Assembly (NCBI GenBank): GCA_020152595.1
Contig: JAIGNY010000077.1
Coordinates: 1,165,001-1,229,000 of the forward strand
Direction of reading: 5' to 3'
DNA length: 64,000 nucleotides
DNA from: Chiridota heheva
Taxonomy: Eukaryota; Echinodermata; Holothuroidea; Apodida; Chiridotidae
Positions 11,136-22,130 of the stretch are shown here, piece by piece. Below the pieces are notes generated by a model. That model ran no database searches, was not told the origin of the DNA, and saw nothing but the letters and a program-made list of their open reading frames with translations. Within the stretch, counting starts at the first letter, position 1. The number at the start of each line of letters is the position of its first letter. The translations under genes and the position numbers were made by a program.

Positions 11136-11212
11136 TTAAAATTGGCTGGGTCATATGATATGGGTGTCAATTTGCATGGGCATGCAAACCATGACGGTAT
11201 TTATCATTCTAG

Positions 11213-13074
11213 TTTTTTTTTTATAGCTTAGGCCATCATTACATAATAAAATGTCCTTTATCCTAATGTCAGTGATAGCAGATGGATGTGTGTGTTCGAA
11301 TGAGAAGGAAAATTGCTTTTTTTATTGGCTCGACTAGAGCAGTAATTTTTGAAAGGAAAATATCTTTTAGGATGTGAGATATATTGTATTTTAAGTAAGA
11401 AATATTGGTCTCCCTTACTCCAGGAAGTGCATTTTCACGATTTTGAATGTAAGTTTTAGGTCGTAAGTCCGATTGTTCGAAATTGGTTGCTAAACTAGGT
11501 GGAATCGAAAATATTACGTAGTGCATGAAATAAGGGGGTGCACGAAATTAGGTTACTATACAGTACTAGACATGATTGCTAATACATCACCTCTTCTACA
11601 GTACAGTGGTCACAAAAGAGCATGAAAATTAACACCGATGCCCTTAACTTTTGCCTGGTGTAACCATACAGACATAAAGCTCAGAAATTTAGTTTCTTGT
11701 GCAAAGGACATTAGCGTTGCAACTAATGTTGCAAACACGCACATACAACTTGAAAAAGGAGGGGCCAAAACGGGCGCAGATACAACAAAAAAACCACACT
11801 GCCTGTTCGTTACAAGATGCGCCAATCGCGTTGTTATGCACTATTATAATTATTCAAATTTAGCTACCTGAGAGCCCTTGTTCTTTTGTTAATATTAATA
11901 TATACAAATTGTAGGTGCCAATATAAGTAACACGCATATAGGATGTACATTCATATGCTCAAGGTGACACAGGTGATGCAGATACGCACCCAAATTATGT
12001 TAATCATTTCCTTGTGCAAGCGTCCTATCTTATTGGTTGTGGAAAATGCTCACGTGCGTATCACATTTTTGTCAAGATGCTCACAGAAAATCTGTCGCAA
12101 CTTTATTTTCGAACAAAAAATGTGTATCCTTTTAGGAAAGCAATTGAGTTATTACGATATTTACAAGTGTTAAACCAATTCAAATTTCCGTGTGCTGATT
12201 TTCATGTTAAAATGTGGAAGTCTTCATACCAAAAATCAAGTTGCCCAGAATTCCTGGGCAACTTTTTTTTGAAAACTCACATTAAAGCCCATTGACTATG
12301 CTTAAGCATGTATGATTTTTATGTATGTAATCATTCATACTCTAAATCAGAGCGAAGGAGTTGGAGTTAGAATATTTGTACTATGCCGCATCTTGCCTTA
12401 CTCATAAAAATGAAAGGAAAAGAAAATACAACAAGAGTTTTCATTTTGAGGGATTAAAAAAAAAAAAGTGCTTTGCACTCATAAAGCATGGTAGGTACTG
12501 CACTTCATTATTTTCCTGCGTCATATTGACTGATTACCTAAACATATTGGCAAAAGTATAACAAATAGGGCTTTATTTGCTCTTTCAAGGTCAGTGGAAC
12601 ATTTTGAACTATGGAAATTCATTAAAAAAATGAAAGTATTTGAACTTTTTGGGTTTAATGTTGTGGTTTTTTAGTTACAGTAGGTATGGGTGGGTGTTAG
12701 ATATGGAATGTATTTCCTGATACAGTAATTAGTTGGTGTGGTACGTTGAGTGGTTGGAATGTTAGCTCGGTACTTGAAAGTAGGAAGTTCATATATGGTA
12801 GTTTCTCTATGGGTATTGTTTCCTTGAGCTGAACTCACTCTACATTGCAAGTACTACCATTATGCCCTGTACCACCGACAAAGGTCCCTAAACCCAGCAT
12901 CCTATGGGGCCCATAAAATTGAGAAAAAGCCCTGTTCGTTGAAGAAATAAGTACAAGCCAGTGGCAGATTTTCAGCGCCAAAAGAAGCTGATGACCTTTG
13001 TTTGAACCTGCTGTGTAATCAGCTGCATGGCTTACCAAGAATGGGCCCAATAATATCTCTCAGGCCCACATTGG
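11213..13074. other. Spacer, no gene recognised; one strong hairpin
   Basis: Short open frames at 11638-11871 and 12014-12295 have no recognisable domain. A perfect hairpin lies at 12238-12264, with 11-bp arms AAGTTGCCCAG/CTGGGCAACTT, loop AATTC and then a T-run. It resembles a bacterial terminator, but in this eukaryotic setting it is more likely part of a short inverted-repeat element. Confidence 0.5.
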
Positions 13075-13363
13075 CTCTTGACGGCCTTTATTATGCCCAA
13101 TGGTAGGACAAGGGGTAATTGCATACAGACCTGATGGCCACACCCTCTTGACGGCCTTTGTCATGCCCAATGGTAGAAGGACAAGGGATAATTGCATGCA
13201 GACCTGATGGCCACACCCTCTTGACGGCCTTTATCATGCCCAATGGTAGAAGGACAAGGGATAATTGCATACAGACCTGATGGCCACACCCTCTTGACGG
13301 CCTTTATCATGCCCAATGGTAGAAGGACACAGGATAATTGCATACAGACCTGTTGGCCACACC
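13075..13363 (+). repeat. 73-bp tandem repeat, four copies
   Basis: Four consecutive units start with CTCTTGACGGCCTTT and end with TGGCCACACC. The first copy is 3 bp shorter. Differences are single substitutions (TTATCAT/TTGTCAT; ATACAG/ATGCAG). The array is flanked by an AGAGAGAG run on the right. Confidence 0.95.
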
Positions 13364-13446
13364 AATGTGCAGAGAGAGAGAGTAAACAGCCACTAAAAAG
13401 GGAAAGAATTAAAGGTCATCTATGATAATGACCCAATTTATTTCTA

Positions 13447-13756
13447 GCAAATAATAATAATAATATTAATAAGAATAATAATAATAACAATTTTAATAAT
13501 ATTAATAATAATAACAATCTTAATAATAATAATGATAATAATAACAATAACAATCATAATAATGACAATAAAAATAGTTATAATAATAACAAAAATATTA
13601 ATAATAGTACAAAAAATAATACCAACAATAATAATAACAATAATAATAGTAATAATGATAATGATAATATTGATAGTAATAATGATAATAATAGTAGAAA
13701 TAAAAATAATAATAATGATAACAATGATAATAGTAAATATAATAATAATAATAATT

Positions 13757-13817
<61 letters not shown>

Positions 13818-13862
13818 TTAACAATAATAATAATAATAATAATGATAATAATAATAATAATG
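13447..13862. repeat. Degenerate (AAT)n microsatellite, ~415 bp
   Basis: Trinucleotide AAT with scattered AAC, GAT and AGT variants; the purest part is near 13757-13815. The Asn/Ile-only open frames on both strands are by-products. On the minus strand it lies about 300 bp beyond the end of the LINE RT region (14165), so it may descend from that element's (ATT)n 3' tail. Confidence 0.95.
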
Positions 13863-14164
13863 CATATGTGTAACAGACAAATTATATACATCTTCAAATT
13901 AACAAAATACATTTTTGATCTTTGTCTTGTGTCTAATCTGTAAATTATTGTATAGAAAAAGGCGAAAACTGAAGTGTAATACTTATAAGATGTTTTTTCC
14001 AAAACATTATTTTCAACATGAATTGGAAAAATTTGTGATATAACAACATGAATGTGTACAAAAGATACCATAAGAAAAACCTGTGAGAACAAAAGAAAAT
14101 GATAATTAGAAGAAAACAAAAAGAAATAAGGAATTATAAGATTAGGCAATTACACACTTGCATA

Positions 14165-14722
14165 ATTTAATTACTGAAAGTTAATCTTGATACACCTGAG
14201 ATACCAATCAATTTTGTTTGTGTTAAAAGAACTACAGTTTTACATTTTTTTATACTTTTATCAACTGAGTTCCAGAGTTTGACTCCTAAGGTGGAGATGC
14301 ACAATTGTTTTTTTCTTGTTCTGACAAGTCTATAATATGTGATAATCTTAATGTTTTTAATTTGTAGAAAAGTTTGTTGTATGGTCTAAATAATTAGCAT
14401 TACATACAATACGAAAAACCTTCTTTTGTTTTAAGAATAATGGAATAATATTAAATTTATAAGTATTTCCCCAACCTTCAGCACAATATTTGAGATAAGG
14501 TAGGAAAATTGCACAATATAAAGTGTAGCGTGCATCTCTATTTAAAACTTGGCTGGCTTTACAAATAATTGCAATACTTTTAGAAAGTTTTTTTGATAAA
14601 TCAACAATGTGCTCTTTCCAGTTTAGATTGTGATCTATATATACACCAAGAAACTTTGTTACATACACTCTTTCAATATTAACTTTGTCACAAAGTGCCC
14701 TACAACAATTAAGTGACAACGT
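14165..14722 (-). pseudogene. LINE 2, C-terminal RT region
   Basis: Downstream part of a non-LTR RT on the minus strand. RVYVTKFLGVYIDHNLNW is the conserved block after the catalytic domain. It is followed by LYCAIFLPYLKYCAEGWGN and KKVFRIVCNANYLDHT, which is the usual C-terminal layout. Family-like residues continue in another frame to about 14165 (LGVKLWNSVDKSIKKCK), so at least one frameshift is present. The N-terminal portion of the same element resumes at 17480-18480, so this copy is split by the 14.72-17.48 kb insertion. The clade is not determined, but it differs from the 3.5-6.4 kb LINE. Confidence 0.8.
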
Positions 14723-15093
14723 GAGATCTGTGGCTGTGAACCTGAGTTAACCCCTCTTTGACAGAGACTGGATAAAAAACAAATGAAGAGTTTGGAAGCA
14801 AGACACTCTTCGTGCTGTTTATTAAATGAACAGGAATATTCTCCTTCCCTGCAATGGGAATAATAATAAAAGTGAAGGTTATGATAATACTGCAATAATT
14901 CTCAGCACTAGCAACATTACAATAATACTACTACTACTAATAATATTATATACAAAAAACAAACAAACACAGTGATAACAAGAAATGCCCACACCTATAA
15001 ATAGTCACAGGTGCAATTGTACCTGACAATAATGTCAGCTCACACAGTAAATATACATTAGTTGTTCTGCTCCTTAAAGTTTCAAACAGTCAG

Positions 15094-15122
15094 ACCCGAC
15101 CTGATACATAACCAGGTCGGGT
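15094..15122. repeat. 10-bp-stem hairpin
   Basis: ACCCGACCTG and its exact reverse complement are separated by 9 bases. It is GC-rich within AT-rich sequence. It lies inside the proposed LTR. Confidence 0.85.
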
Positions 15123-16609
15123 GAGATTTTTCCTCTTTATTTTCTTTATTCTGAAAACTTTAGTTGTTGTGGAAGTTGATGCTGAGTATCATATTAGCAA
15201 TGGATGAAGTCCTTATTGTGTGGTTATCTTAATTGAGATAAAGTGGTCTCACTATTTGCTACAGTAAGTTTGTGGTTATGATTTGCTGGAACAAATTTTT
15301 AAGGAGAAGGACAAGTCATGTACCACCAACAAGGAGTTCACACAGATAAAACTTCACAAAAGAAATGTCACCCCTTTCACATAACCCCCTCTCTCACAGC
15401 ACCATATACACGTCATACCCCGCTACTTGTGTTCGCATAAATCGAACTACAGGCGCAGACAATAATATGACCGAAGAAGTTAGTGCAGCAAATCACAACT
15501 CACTTGTTCTTCTAGCATGCATGCCCCAATATCCAAATTAATTACAAACAAATAAGATAACCGATAGTATCACTTGACTTAGACTCCTGCATAATCCAAT
15601 CAATATGGAAATGCACATAAATTCAGAACAGCTGCCCTGATAAGTTATAACATATCAGGTTCTTAAATCATTTGTTAATACTTTGCAACAGAATTCAACC
15701 TTAAAGTCGAAACAATCGAACTCCAATTGTTCTTTCTCTACTATTGTTCACCCATTGAACTCCACTCAGGTGGTTACAATACCTGCAAACAGTTCTGTAA
15801 TGCAAATGTTCTTCAGTTTGTTAGTTCAAAATAACAGTTATGTTTGAAAAAACAACGAAACACAATACGCTCTGTTCTTCTACAAGTATCTGCAAATCTT
15901 AAACTTGACTTTGCCCTCCCAGTATCTGAAATAGATACACGTCACCACAGACTAGTCAGTGAACCCGTCGATGACGTCAGCATCTAGTCACATGGTCACC
16001 CCAATCGTATGGCCACTTGACCCCTGTGTGCTGCCCCGGCAGTGTTCTGTGAGATACGTCTTAGCTAATTGGTAACATCACTGGTACACACCACCTTCTG
16101 AAGTGGGCCTCCAACCTTGGACCGTGGAAAAAATCCCCAAACTGGTTTTTAATTCCCTGATTGTAACCATATATAACATACTGTACATACTTAACATTTA
16201 TTGATTTTGTAAATACACGTCGGAAAATAACACTTTTAGTAACTGTCTACTACATGTACATAAATAAATAAATATCGTTTCGCAGCCAATAAGACTTGAT
16301 GATCAATCTTTCAGATAGAGGTTACTTGCCCCCTCACTTATATGCAAATATAGACCCTCGGTCAAATCCTTACTTACTTGCAAATATACATCCTAGGTCA
16401 AATTCTGTGACATGATAAATCCCACTTTCATTTCTTCCTTTTATATAATATAACAAGCAAACAAACACACATACAAACACACACACACACCACAAGCTAA
16501 CTACATCCCATGCAAAGCATCTCGCAGGAGCTCAAACTACATAAAACCACCAATCATAACTCCAGCCACGTCTCACATAGCAATGCATTGCAAATACGAT
16601 GAATTAACT

Positions 16610-17167
16610 TCTCAGGTCAGCAAAACACCCTAGTCAGCTAGTAAAATGCATTGCAAAAATATAACTCTCAGGTCAGGATTACCTAGTTTAACAATGCATT
16701 CTACCTGGTCCTTCTCAGGATAACACCACACTACAGGTCCAGGATCACCTCTCAGCAAAACCCCTCTCACCTGGTCAAATATTAGATAACACCACACTAG
16801 TCAGGTCCTGGATCACTTGATTCCTCTCTCAGCAAAACACCTGGTCCTTTAGATAATGCACCACACTACAGGTCCTGGATCAAAACCTGTTAGTCTCTAC
16901 CTGGTCATTGCAAATAACACCACACTCAGGTTCAGGCAAATCACCTGTTCCTCTCACCTGGTCCTTTGCAAGATAACACCAGTAACTTCTCAGGTCCAAA
17001 TCACATGTTCAGCTCTACCTGGTCCAAATTTAGAAACACCACACTACAGGTCCAGGATCACCTCAGGTCAGCAAAACACTCTACCTCAGCTCCTTTAGAT
17101 AAAACCACACTACAGGTCCAGGATCACCTCTTCCTCTCTACCTGGTCCTTTAGATAACACCACACTA
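16610..17167 (+). repeat. Degenerate ~60-bp tandem repeat
   Basis: About eight imperfect units contain TACCTGGTCC, then GATAACACCACACTACAGG, then TCCAGGATCACCTC. Unit length varies because of internal deletions. It lies in the interior of the insertion that splits LINE 2. The open frames across it (16856-17157) are likely by-products. Confidence 0.75.
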
Positions 17168-17479
17168 AGTATAAATCACACGGGTTCCACAATTGAACAT
17201 CTCTGGGCAAATTTGTATAAAGGTACCTCCTCGAGGTTAACTCTCTCAGGGACAGTACACTCCCTTCGTATAATGGAATATAGTCTGATGCCCTGATGCT
17301 GTTTACAATAGACATTATACTAAAATTTCCCGCTCGAACTCTGCCTTTTGTTAAAGAGGAGTTACAATTTACGAAGCTACTAGATTGCATAATGCCCACA
17401 ACATATAAACGTATATACAGTAGTTAAACCCAAGCAACTTCACATAAGTTGAATGCATAATATGTGGACTTAGGTTTGA

Positions 17480-18480
17480 AGAGAATTATCAAGATATAAA
17501 ACACATTCGTGACAAACTTCCTTTATAGTAATCTTCAAATCAGATTTTATACGAGGATTAGCAAATAAGATATAATTACTGTAGTTTTGGCAACATTAAG
17601 AGATAGTTTTTCTGGAGAAATTACAAATGTCATTGATATATAGAATGAATAACTATGGCCCAAGGATAGACCCTTGTGGTACTCTGCAAACTACATTACA
17701 AAAATCGGAATTTAAATCATTAATTTGGAAATATTGCATTGTATTGGTCAAATACTTAGTCAGTCAATCATGAACTATCTCCCGGAAACCATAAATGATG
17801 GTCTATGATGTCAAATGCTTTTTTTAAATCAATAAAAACTCCAATGGTTGATTTTTTTCTGTCCAATGACGTGGTGATTTAGAAGTAGAGCGACCAAACC
17901 TAAAACCATACTGACTTTTGGTAAGGAGATTAAATATGCAAATAAAATTATTTAGTTTTTCTCAATGTATTTCAAATAATTTTAAGAATTGTGACAAAAT
18001 AACACCGGCCTATAATTATTGAACACATTTTTTTCATGAGTCTTAAATATTGGTATTACCTTAGCAATTTTCATACTTGTCAGAAAATGCTCCAGTAAAA
18101 ATGATTTCTTACAAATAAAAGTGAAAGGTTGTACAACATGAGAGATAACATTTTGTACTAATGACATGCTTATACCATTGCAATCAACAGAAGTTTTGTT
18201 ATTTAAATTTCTAACAATATCTTGTATTTAAATTTCAGTAGTATCTGCTAAAAACATGGAATGTGTATTCATCTCATCCAGATAATTATATTATTGAGCT
18301 GATTTGTTCAGGTATAGCTGCAGCTAAATCAGGTCCAACATTAGTAAAGAGCTGATTAAACCTGTCTAAAATGTCTTTACTATTCACCCCCCTATTATTA
18401 TTGTCTATAAAAGTATCAGGGTAAACACTATTGATTGGCCTTGTACGTTTTATTTATAATAGCATTTAATACCTTTAATG
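17480..18480 (-). pseudogene. LINE 2, N-terminal and catalytic RT region
   Basis: A decayed reverse transcriptase on the minus strand. MKIAKVIPIFK and NNYRPV (near 18080-18020) are the first RT blocks, preceded by a DCNGISMSLVQNVI stretch that matches the usual lead-in. Near 17840-17800 a DFKKAFDIIDHH-like block is readable. Near 17690-17640 comes a VPQGSILGP block ending LFILYIND. FANPRIKSDLKITI near 17550-17510 is the segment just before the split. Several stops and frame changes show the copy is dead. Sequence from 18180 to 18480 is weakly readable as the region between endonuclease and RT. Confidence 0.7.
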
Positions 18481-19061
18481 TTTTAATATTATTTTATGGC
18501 TTTCTAGAAGTTTTGTTTCATACTCCTTTTTGCCAAAAATCAAAACATGAGTAAATTTGTTTTATATTTTTTATACTTTTGTTTACATTTCAATGTTCTG
18601 TTTTTAAATTTATATAAAGTATATTTTTCTTTTTACAATCATTTTTCAAACATTTAGTCATCCATGATGGCTTATCTCTTTCCTATTTTTAATGGCAGTC
18701 TTCCTTATCGGACAACATTATACAGTTTACTTGTAAGATTAATAAAATGATCTTAAGACTTATGTACATCATTAGCTGTGTAAACCAGATCCCATTTATC
18801 TACACTCTACAATATTTTGCCAGAATTTTCTTGTTCTGTTCTAAAATTGTTGCATAATAATCAGCCTGAGTGAAAATTGTGTCACAGACTGACACATCAC
18901 CTTGTGTACATAGCAGTTATCCCACACAAGGTGGCATACAGTAGGTGGGATTTGTCTGCTGAAACTGGCACCAAAGTCAATATATGTACAAAATATATCA
19001 ATTTGGAAAAATGTGGCATCCCTAGCTGGCTCTCCCCAAATCCCATCTATGCAAGGGAATG
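18481..19061. other. Spacer; possible LINE 2 upstream remnant
   Basis: AT-rich, with no confident coding sequence. The short frame 18877-19080 has no recognised motif. GTGGGATTTG.CTGC.GAAACTGG near 18932 resembles the start of a dispersed G-rich repeat seen at 32020. Confidence 0.35.
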
Positions 19062-19191
19062 TCTACTATCATGGCTCTGAAGGGACATTTTGAGATTTTG
19101 AGTTTTTCCTTTGGACTTTTTTTTTTTTTTAAAATTTCAACTTTTTTGTTTAAGATTACAAAATGTCCTTTCAGAGCCACAGTAGATTGTC
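19062..19191. mobile_element. Small hairpin MITE
   Basis: The left arm contains GGCTCTGAAGGGACATTTTG (19073-19092). The right arm carries its near-exact reverse complement (CAAAATGTCCTTTCAGAGCC). The arms are about 33 bp with a few mismatches and a 2-bp gap, and enclose an A/T-rich loop of about 60 bp. The whole is about 130 bp and has no coding capacity. This fits a miniature inverted-repeat transposable element. A target duplication was not confirmed. Confidence 0.6.
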
Positions 19192-19575
19192 ATTGAACTG
19201 AGTGCTGGAAATTATCAGTAATCAATGGAAGGATAAATCATGACATTTAGTTGTGTTTTTTTTTGTCATCTTAGTTTGGTGTGATTTACTTTGCATGATC
19301 TTAAATTGGTTTTGCCCCAAAAAGTGGGGAGCCAATATCCGGATTTCATGTGCAAAGCATGCAAGGGGGATGGGCCCCTTTTCCTCTGCTGGCAACATCT
19401 GTTGCTGTCACTGTAGTGATAAAAACAAATACAGATTGTTTAAAATAATTATTATGTTGGATTATTAAAAGATAATTACTTGAATAAAAAATGAGCGTTT
19501 CAGGGTAATTTTTTTAGCTATATCTTTAAAAGTAATTTATAAGGTTTCCTTGCTTTCTTATTCACCCTTGCTGAG

Positions 19576-20353
19576 TTGGGCCTGGTTAGTTATAGTTAAA
19601 CAAATTTGTTGGGCCTGGTTAGTTATAGTTTAACAAATGGGTTGTGCCCTGGTTAGTTATAGTTAAACAAATGGTTGGGCCCGGTTAGTTATAGGTAAAC
19701 AAATGGTTAGGCCCCGATTAGTTATACTTACACAAATGGGTTGGGCCCTGATTAGTAAAAGTTAAACAAATAGGTTGGGCCCGGTTAGTTATAGTTAAAT
19801 AAATGGCTTGGGCCCCGTTTACTTATAGTTAGATAAATGGATTGGGCCCTGGATATTTATAGTTAAAGAAATGGGTTGGCCTTGGTTAATCATAGTTAAA
19901 GAAATGGGTTGGGCCCTAGTTAGTTATATTTGAAGAAATGGGTTGGGCCCTAGTTAGTTATAGTTAAAGAAATGGTTTGAACCCTGGTTAGTTATACATG
20001 TACTTAAAGAAATGGTTTAGACCCTGGTTAGTTATAGTTAAAGAAATGGGTTGAGCCCTGGTTAGTTATAGTTAAACAAATGGGTTGGGCCCTGGTTAGT
20101 TATAGTTAAACAAATGGGTTGGGCCCTGGTTAGTTATAGTTAAACAAATGGTTTGGCCCTGGTTAGTTATAGTTAAACAAATGGTTTGGCTCCTGGTAAG
20201 TAATAGTTAAACAAATGGTTTGGCTCCTGGTAAGTTATAGTTAAACAAATGGTTTGGCTCCTGGTAAGTTATAGTTAAACAAATGGGTTGGACCCTTGTT
20301 AGTTATAGTTAAACAAATGGGTTGGGCCCTGGTTAGTTATAGTTAAACAAATT
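19576..20353 (+). repeat. 33-34-bp minisatellite, ~24 copies
   Basis: Units contain TTGGGCCCTGGTTAGTTATA followed by GTTAAACAAATGG. Variants replace AAACAAA with AAAGAAA in a run of consecutive units (about 19860-20040), and GGCTCCTGGTAAG marks three adjacent units (about 20185-20270), indicating local amplification of variants. Confidence 0.95.
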
Positions 20354-20965
20354 TTTAGACAAATATAAACCGGCAGAACCAAAGAAGATTGTTTTTCCCT
20401 TAAGGATGTACTTGACTTTCAATTATTTTGTACATCATAAGAAGATATACCTCTCAGGTCTATATTTCCATAGCTTCTTCCATTTCGTAACCAATATTTG
20501 TTATGCAAGTTTGTGTGAGCCATCTGTAACTTCTCACATATTATGAGGGCTGCCATGTTTTATACATTATAGCCATCTGTGCACCTTCTTGTTATAACTT
20601 CATTTTCAATCTCTTAATGATGTATGGACAGGTAAAGCAACAACTTGATTTTAATTGGAAGAAGAAGAAGAAGCTAATTAAACCATAAAAATAGCAAAAC
20701 AGTTTCAACAAAATCGGTTTAAAATCCACCATTTTACATCATTTAAAGCCTTATCATAATGAATTATGCAAATTTCATTGAAATTTTGTGACATCGACAC
20801 AGGAAAACCAATAAATTTCCTTATGTTAACCTTATGTTTGTCAATCCTTCCTCTACATGAGGTACATTGAATATGACGAAGGGTTTTAAATCTACCAGCA
20901 CTTGCAGGAGAATATATTTTGGTGATTTTCATTGACTGAAATTTAGGACAGAAATTTACAGAGTT
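20354..20965. other. Spacer with dispersed-repeat similarity
   Basis: No gene. The segment 20710-20800 (CCATTTTACATCATTT, then ATGCAAATTT and TTTTGTGACAT) resembles 22980-23100 and 36330-36420, so it is probably a copy of a dispersed non-coding repeat. A short (GAA)n tract lies near 20660-20672. Confidence 0.5.
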
Positions 20966-21352
20966 GTTGACTCAAGTAAGTGTCTTGGACTCGAGTCGGA
21001 CTCAAGTCACATTTTTTTGACTTGTGATGTGACTTGACCTGCAAACAAATGACTGTGATTTGACTTGTGAAGATGACTTATGACTTGACTTGAAGAAATT
21101 TGACTTGTTGACATTAACCATTTTTACAAATAAGATAAATGGAAGAAACGAATGAGTCACATACTGTACTAGTAACTCGATTCTTTTTGACTTGTGATGT
21201 GACTTGACCTGCAAACAATTGACTTGTGATTTGACTTGCGAAGAAATGACTTGTGACTTGACTCGAAGAAATTTGACTTGTCGACATTAACCCTTTCACA
21301 AATAAAACAAATGGAAGAAACGAATGAGTCACATACTGTACTAGTAACTAGA
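20966..21352 (+). repeat. GACTTG-rich repeat with a 170-bp tandem duplication
   Basis: The sequence is built from GACTTGTGA/GACTTGACTTG words. From about 21012 two copies of a 170-bp unit lie in tandem; each ends with ACATACTGTACTAGTAACT. The words recur as an array at 23526-23780. Confidence 0.9.
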
Positions 21353-21639
21353 TCCGTATAATTATTAATGAAGGATTCTTTATGCAATGCAATTTTTTAT
21401 ACAGAATGCACAAAGTCTTACTGCTTTTGAAAGTATCAAAAGATGCCAAGGGAACTTTAATGAATGCTATAAAATATGACCAGATGAAAGGTCAGAGAAT
21501 TGATACTTTTTTGTGAGCATACAACTACTACCACCTATACAGTACTGGACAATCCTGTTGGAACTATTCAGCGTTATAAGAGATATTTAGTGTTTATGTC
21601 TTGATTTTTCCTCAAACTTTTTCAGGTGCAGGCCTTACA

Positions 21640-22130
21640 GATTCTGTTTTACTACTTTCTTGACATATCCAATGGTTTATAAGCCACAAAATCGCAGGAC
21701 AAAATAAAACAGAATGTATAAAGAATTTGAGGCTTCGGTGTCACAACAGTCAGTCATTTTTTTTCTCTACACAAATGATACAAAACTTTAAACTTGATAT
21801 TTCCATATCGGAATAAGATTTGTGAATGCTTTCTTCATCATTTTGTTTCTATTAAAATCCTCTTTCATATGAGATGAACTTGCTTGATTCTTGAAAATTT
21901 CTTTAGATACAACAGTTGTGTGTCATATAAACAGAGGCGAAATGAATTGTTAAAAAAGAAATGTGAGTTTTTTTTTATTCCTACACAAATGATAAAAAAT
22001 TTTAAACTTGATATTTCCATATCAGAAATAAGATTTGAATGCTTTCTTCATCATTTTGTTTCTATTAAAATCCTCTTTTATATAAGATGAACTTGCTTGA
22101 TCCTTGAAAGTTCCTTTAGATACAACATTT
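21640..22130 (+). repeat. Dispersed repeat family X, two adjacent partial copies
   Basis: Contains TAAGCCACAAAATCGCAGGA, then ACACAAATGATACAAAACTT and GGAATAAGATTTGTGAATGC, then CCTCTTTCATATGAGATGA. The second half repeats at 21965-22110. Similar sequence occurs at 37050-37310 (+), 47200-47460 (-), 47600-47770 (+) and in part at 59075-59130 (+). It is non-coding and looks like an old non-autonomous element. Its ends are undefined. Confidence 0.7.

Larger units (their letters stand above)
8302..11212 (+). mobile_element. Candidate Helitron-like element with a minisatellite core
   Basis: The candidate begins near an imperfect hairpin (GGTTCG ... CGAACC, 8302-8329) and ends at CTAG (11209-11212) followed by T. 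Near the 3' end a perfect hairpin (TTTGCATG-GG-CATGCAAA, 11171-11188) precedes the last 24 bases. A subterminal hairpin plus a CTRR end followed by T is the classic 3' signature of Helitrons, and non-autonomous relatives often carry central tandem repeats. The 3' end (ACGGTATTTATC.TTCTAG) recurs at 38459-38500 on the opposite strand, again beside the same satellite, so these are two copies of one family. Limits: the hairpin is not conserved in the second copy, the 5' TC end is not established, and no Rep/helicase coding is present. The 5' boundary is a guess. Confidence 0.4.
14725..17475 (-). mobile_element. ~2.75-kb insertion splitting LINE 2; possible LTR-retrotransposon remnant
   Basis: The LINE RT reading breaks after FANPRIKSDLKITI (near 17510) and resumes with RVYVTKFLGV near 14670, so the intervening DNA is an insertion. 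On the minus strand a purine-rich GGTTGGAGGCCCACTTC followed by AGAAGGTGGTG runs into TGTACCAGTG at about 16094, like a polypurine tract followed by an LTR start. At the other end AATAAA is followed by about 90 bp ending in CACAGCCACA near 14727. That would be a ~1.37-kb 3' LTR. No second LTR, gag or pol was found, and no target duplication was identified. This is an inference from weak signals. It could instead be an unrelated non-coding insertion. Confidence 0.3.

Noticed and set aside
9799-11154. Long open frames of 230-353 residues on both strands
   Set aside because: They are translations of a 19-bp repeat that lacks stops in all frames. Overlapping frames on both strands cannot all be genes.
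12238-12264. Rho-independent terminator (hairpin followed by T8)
   Set aside because: The structure fits, but the window is eukaryotic and there is no gene ending upstream. It is kept only as a hairpin.
12014-12295. 93-residue open frame as a gene
   Set aside because: The frame runs through the hairpin and T-run at 12238-12270, and no motif was recognised.
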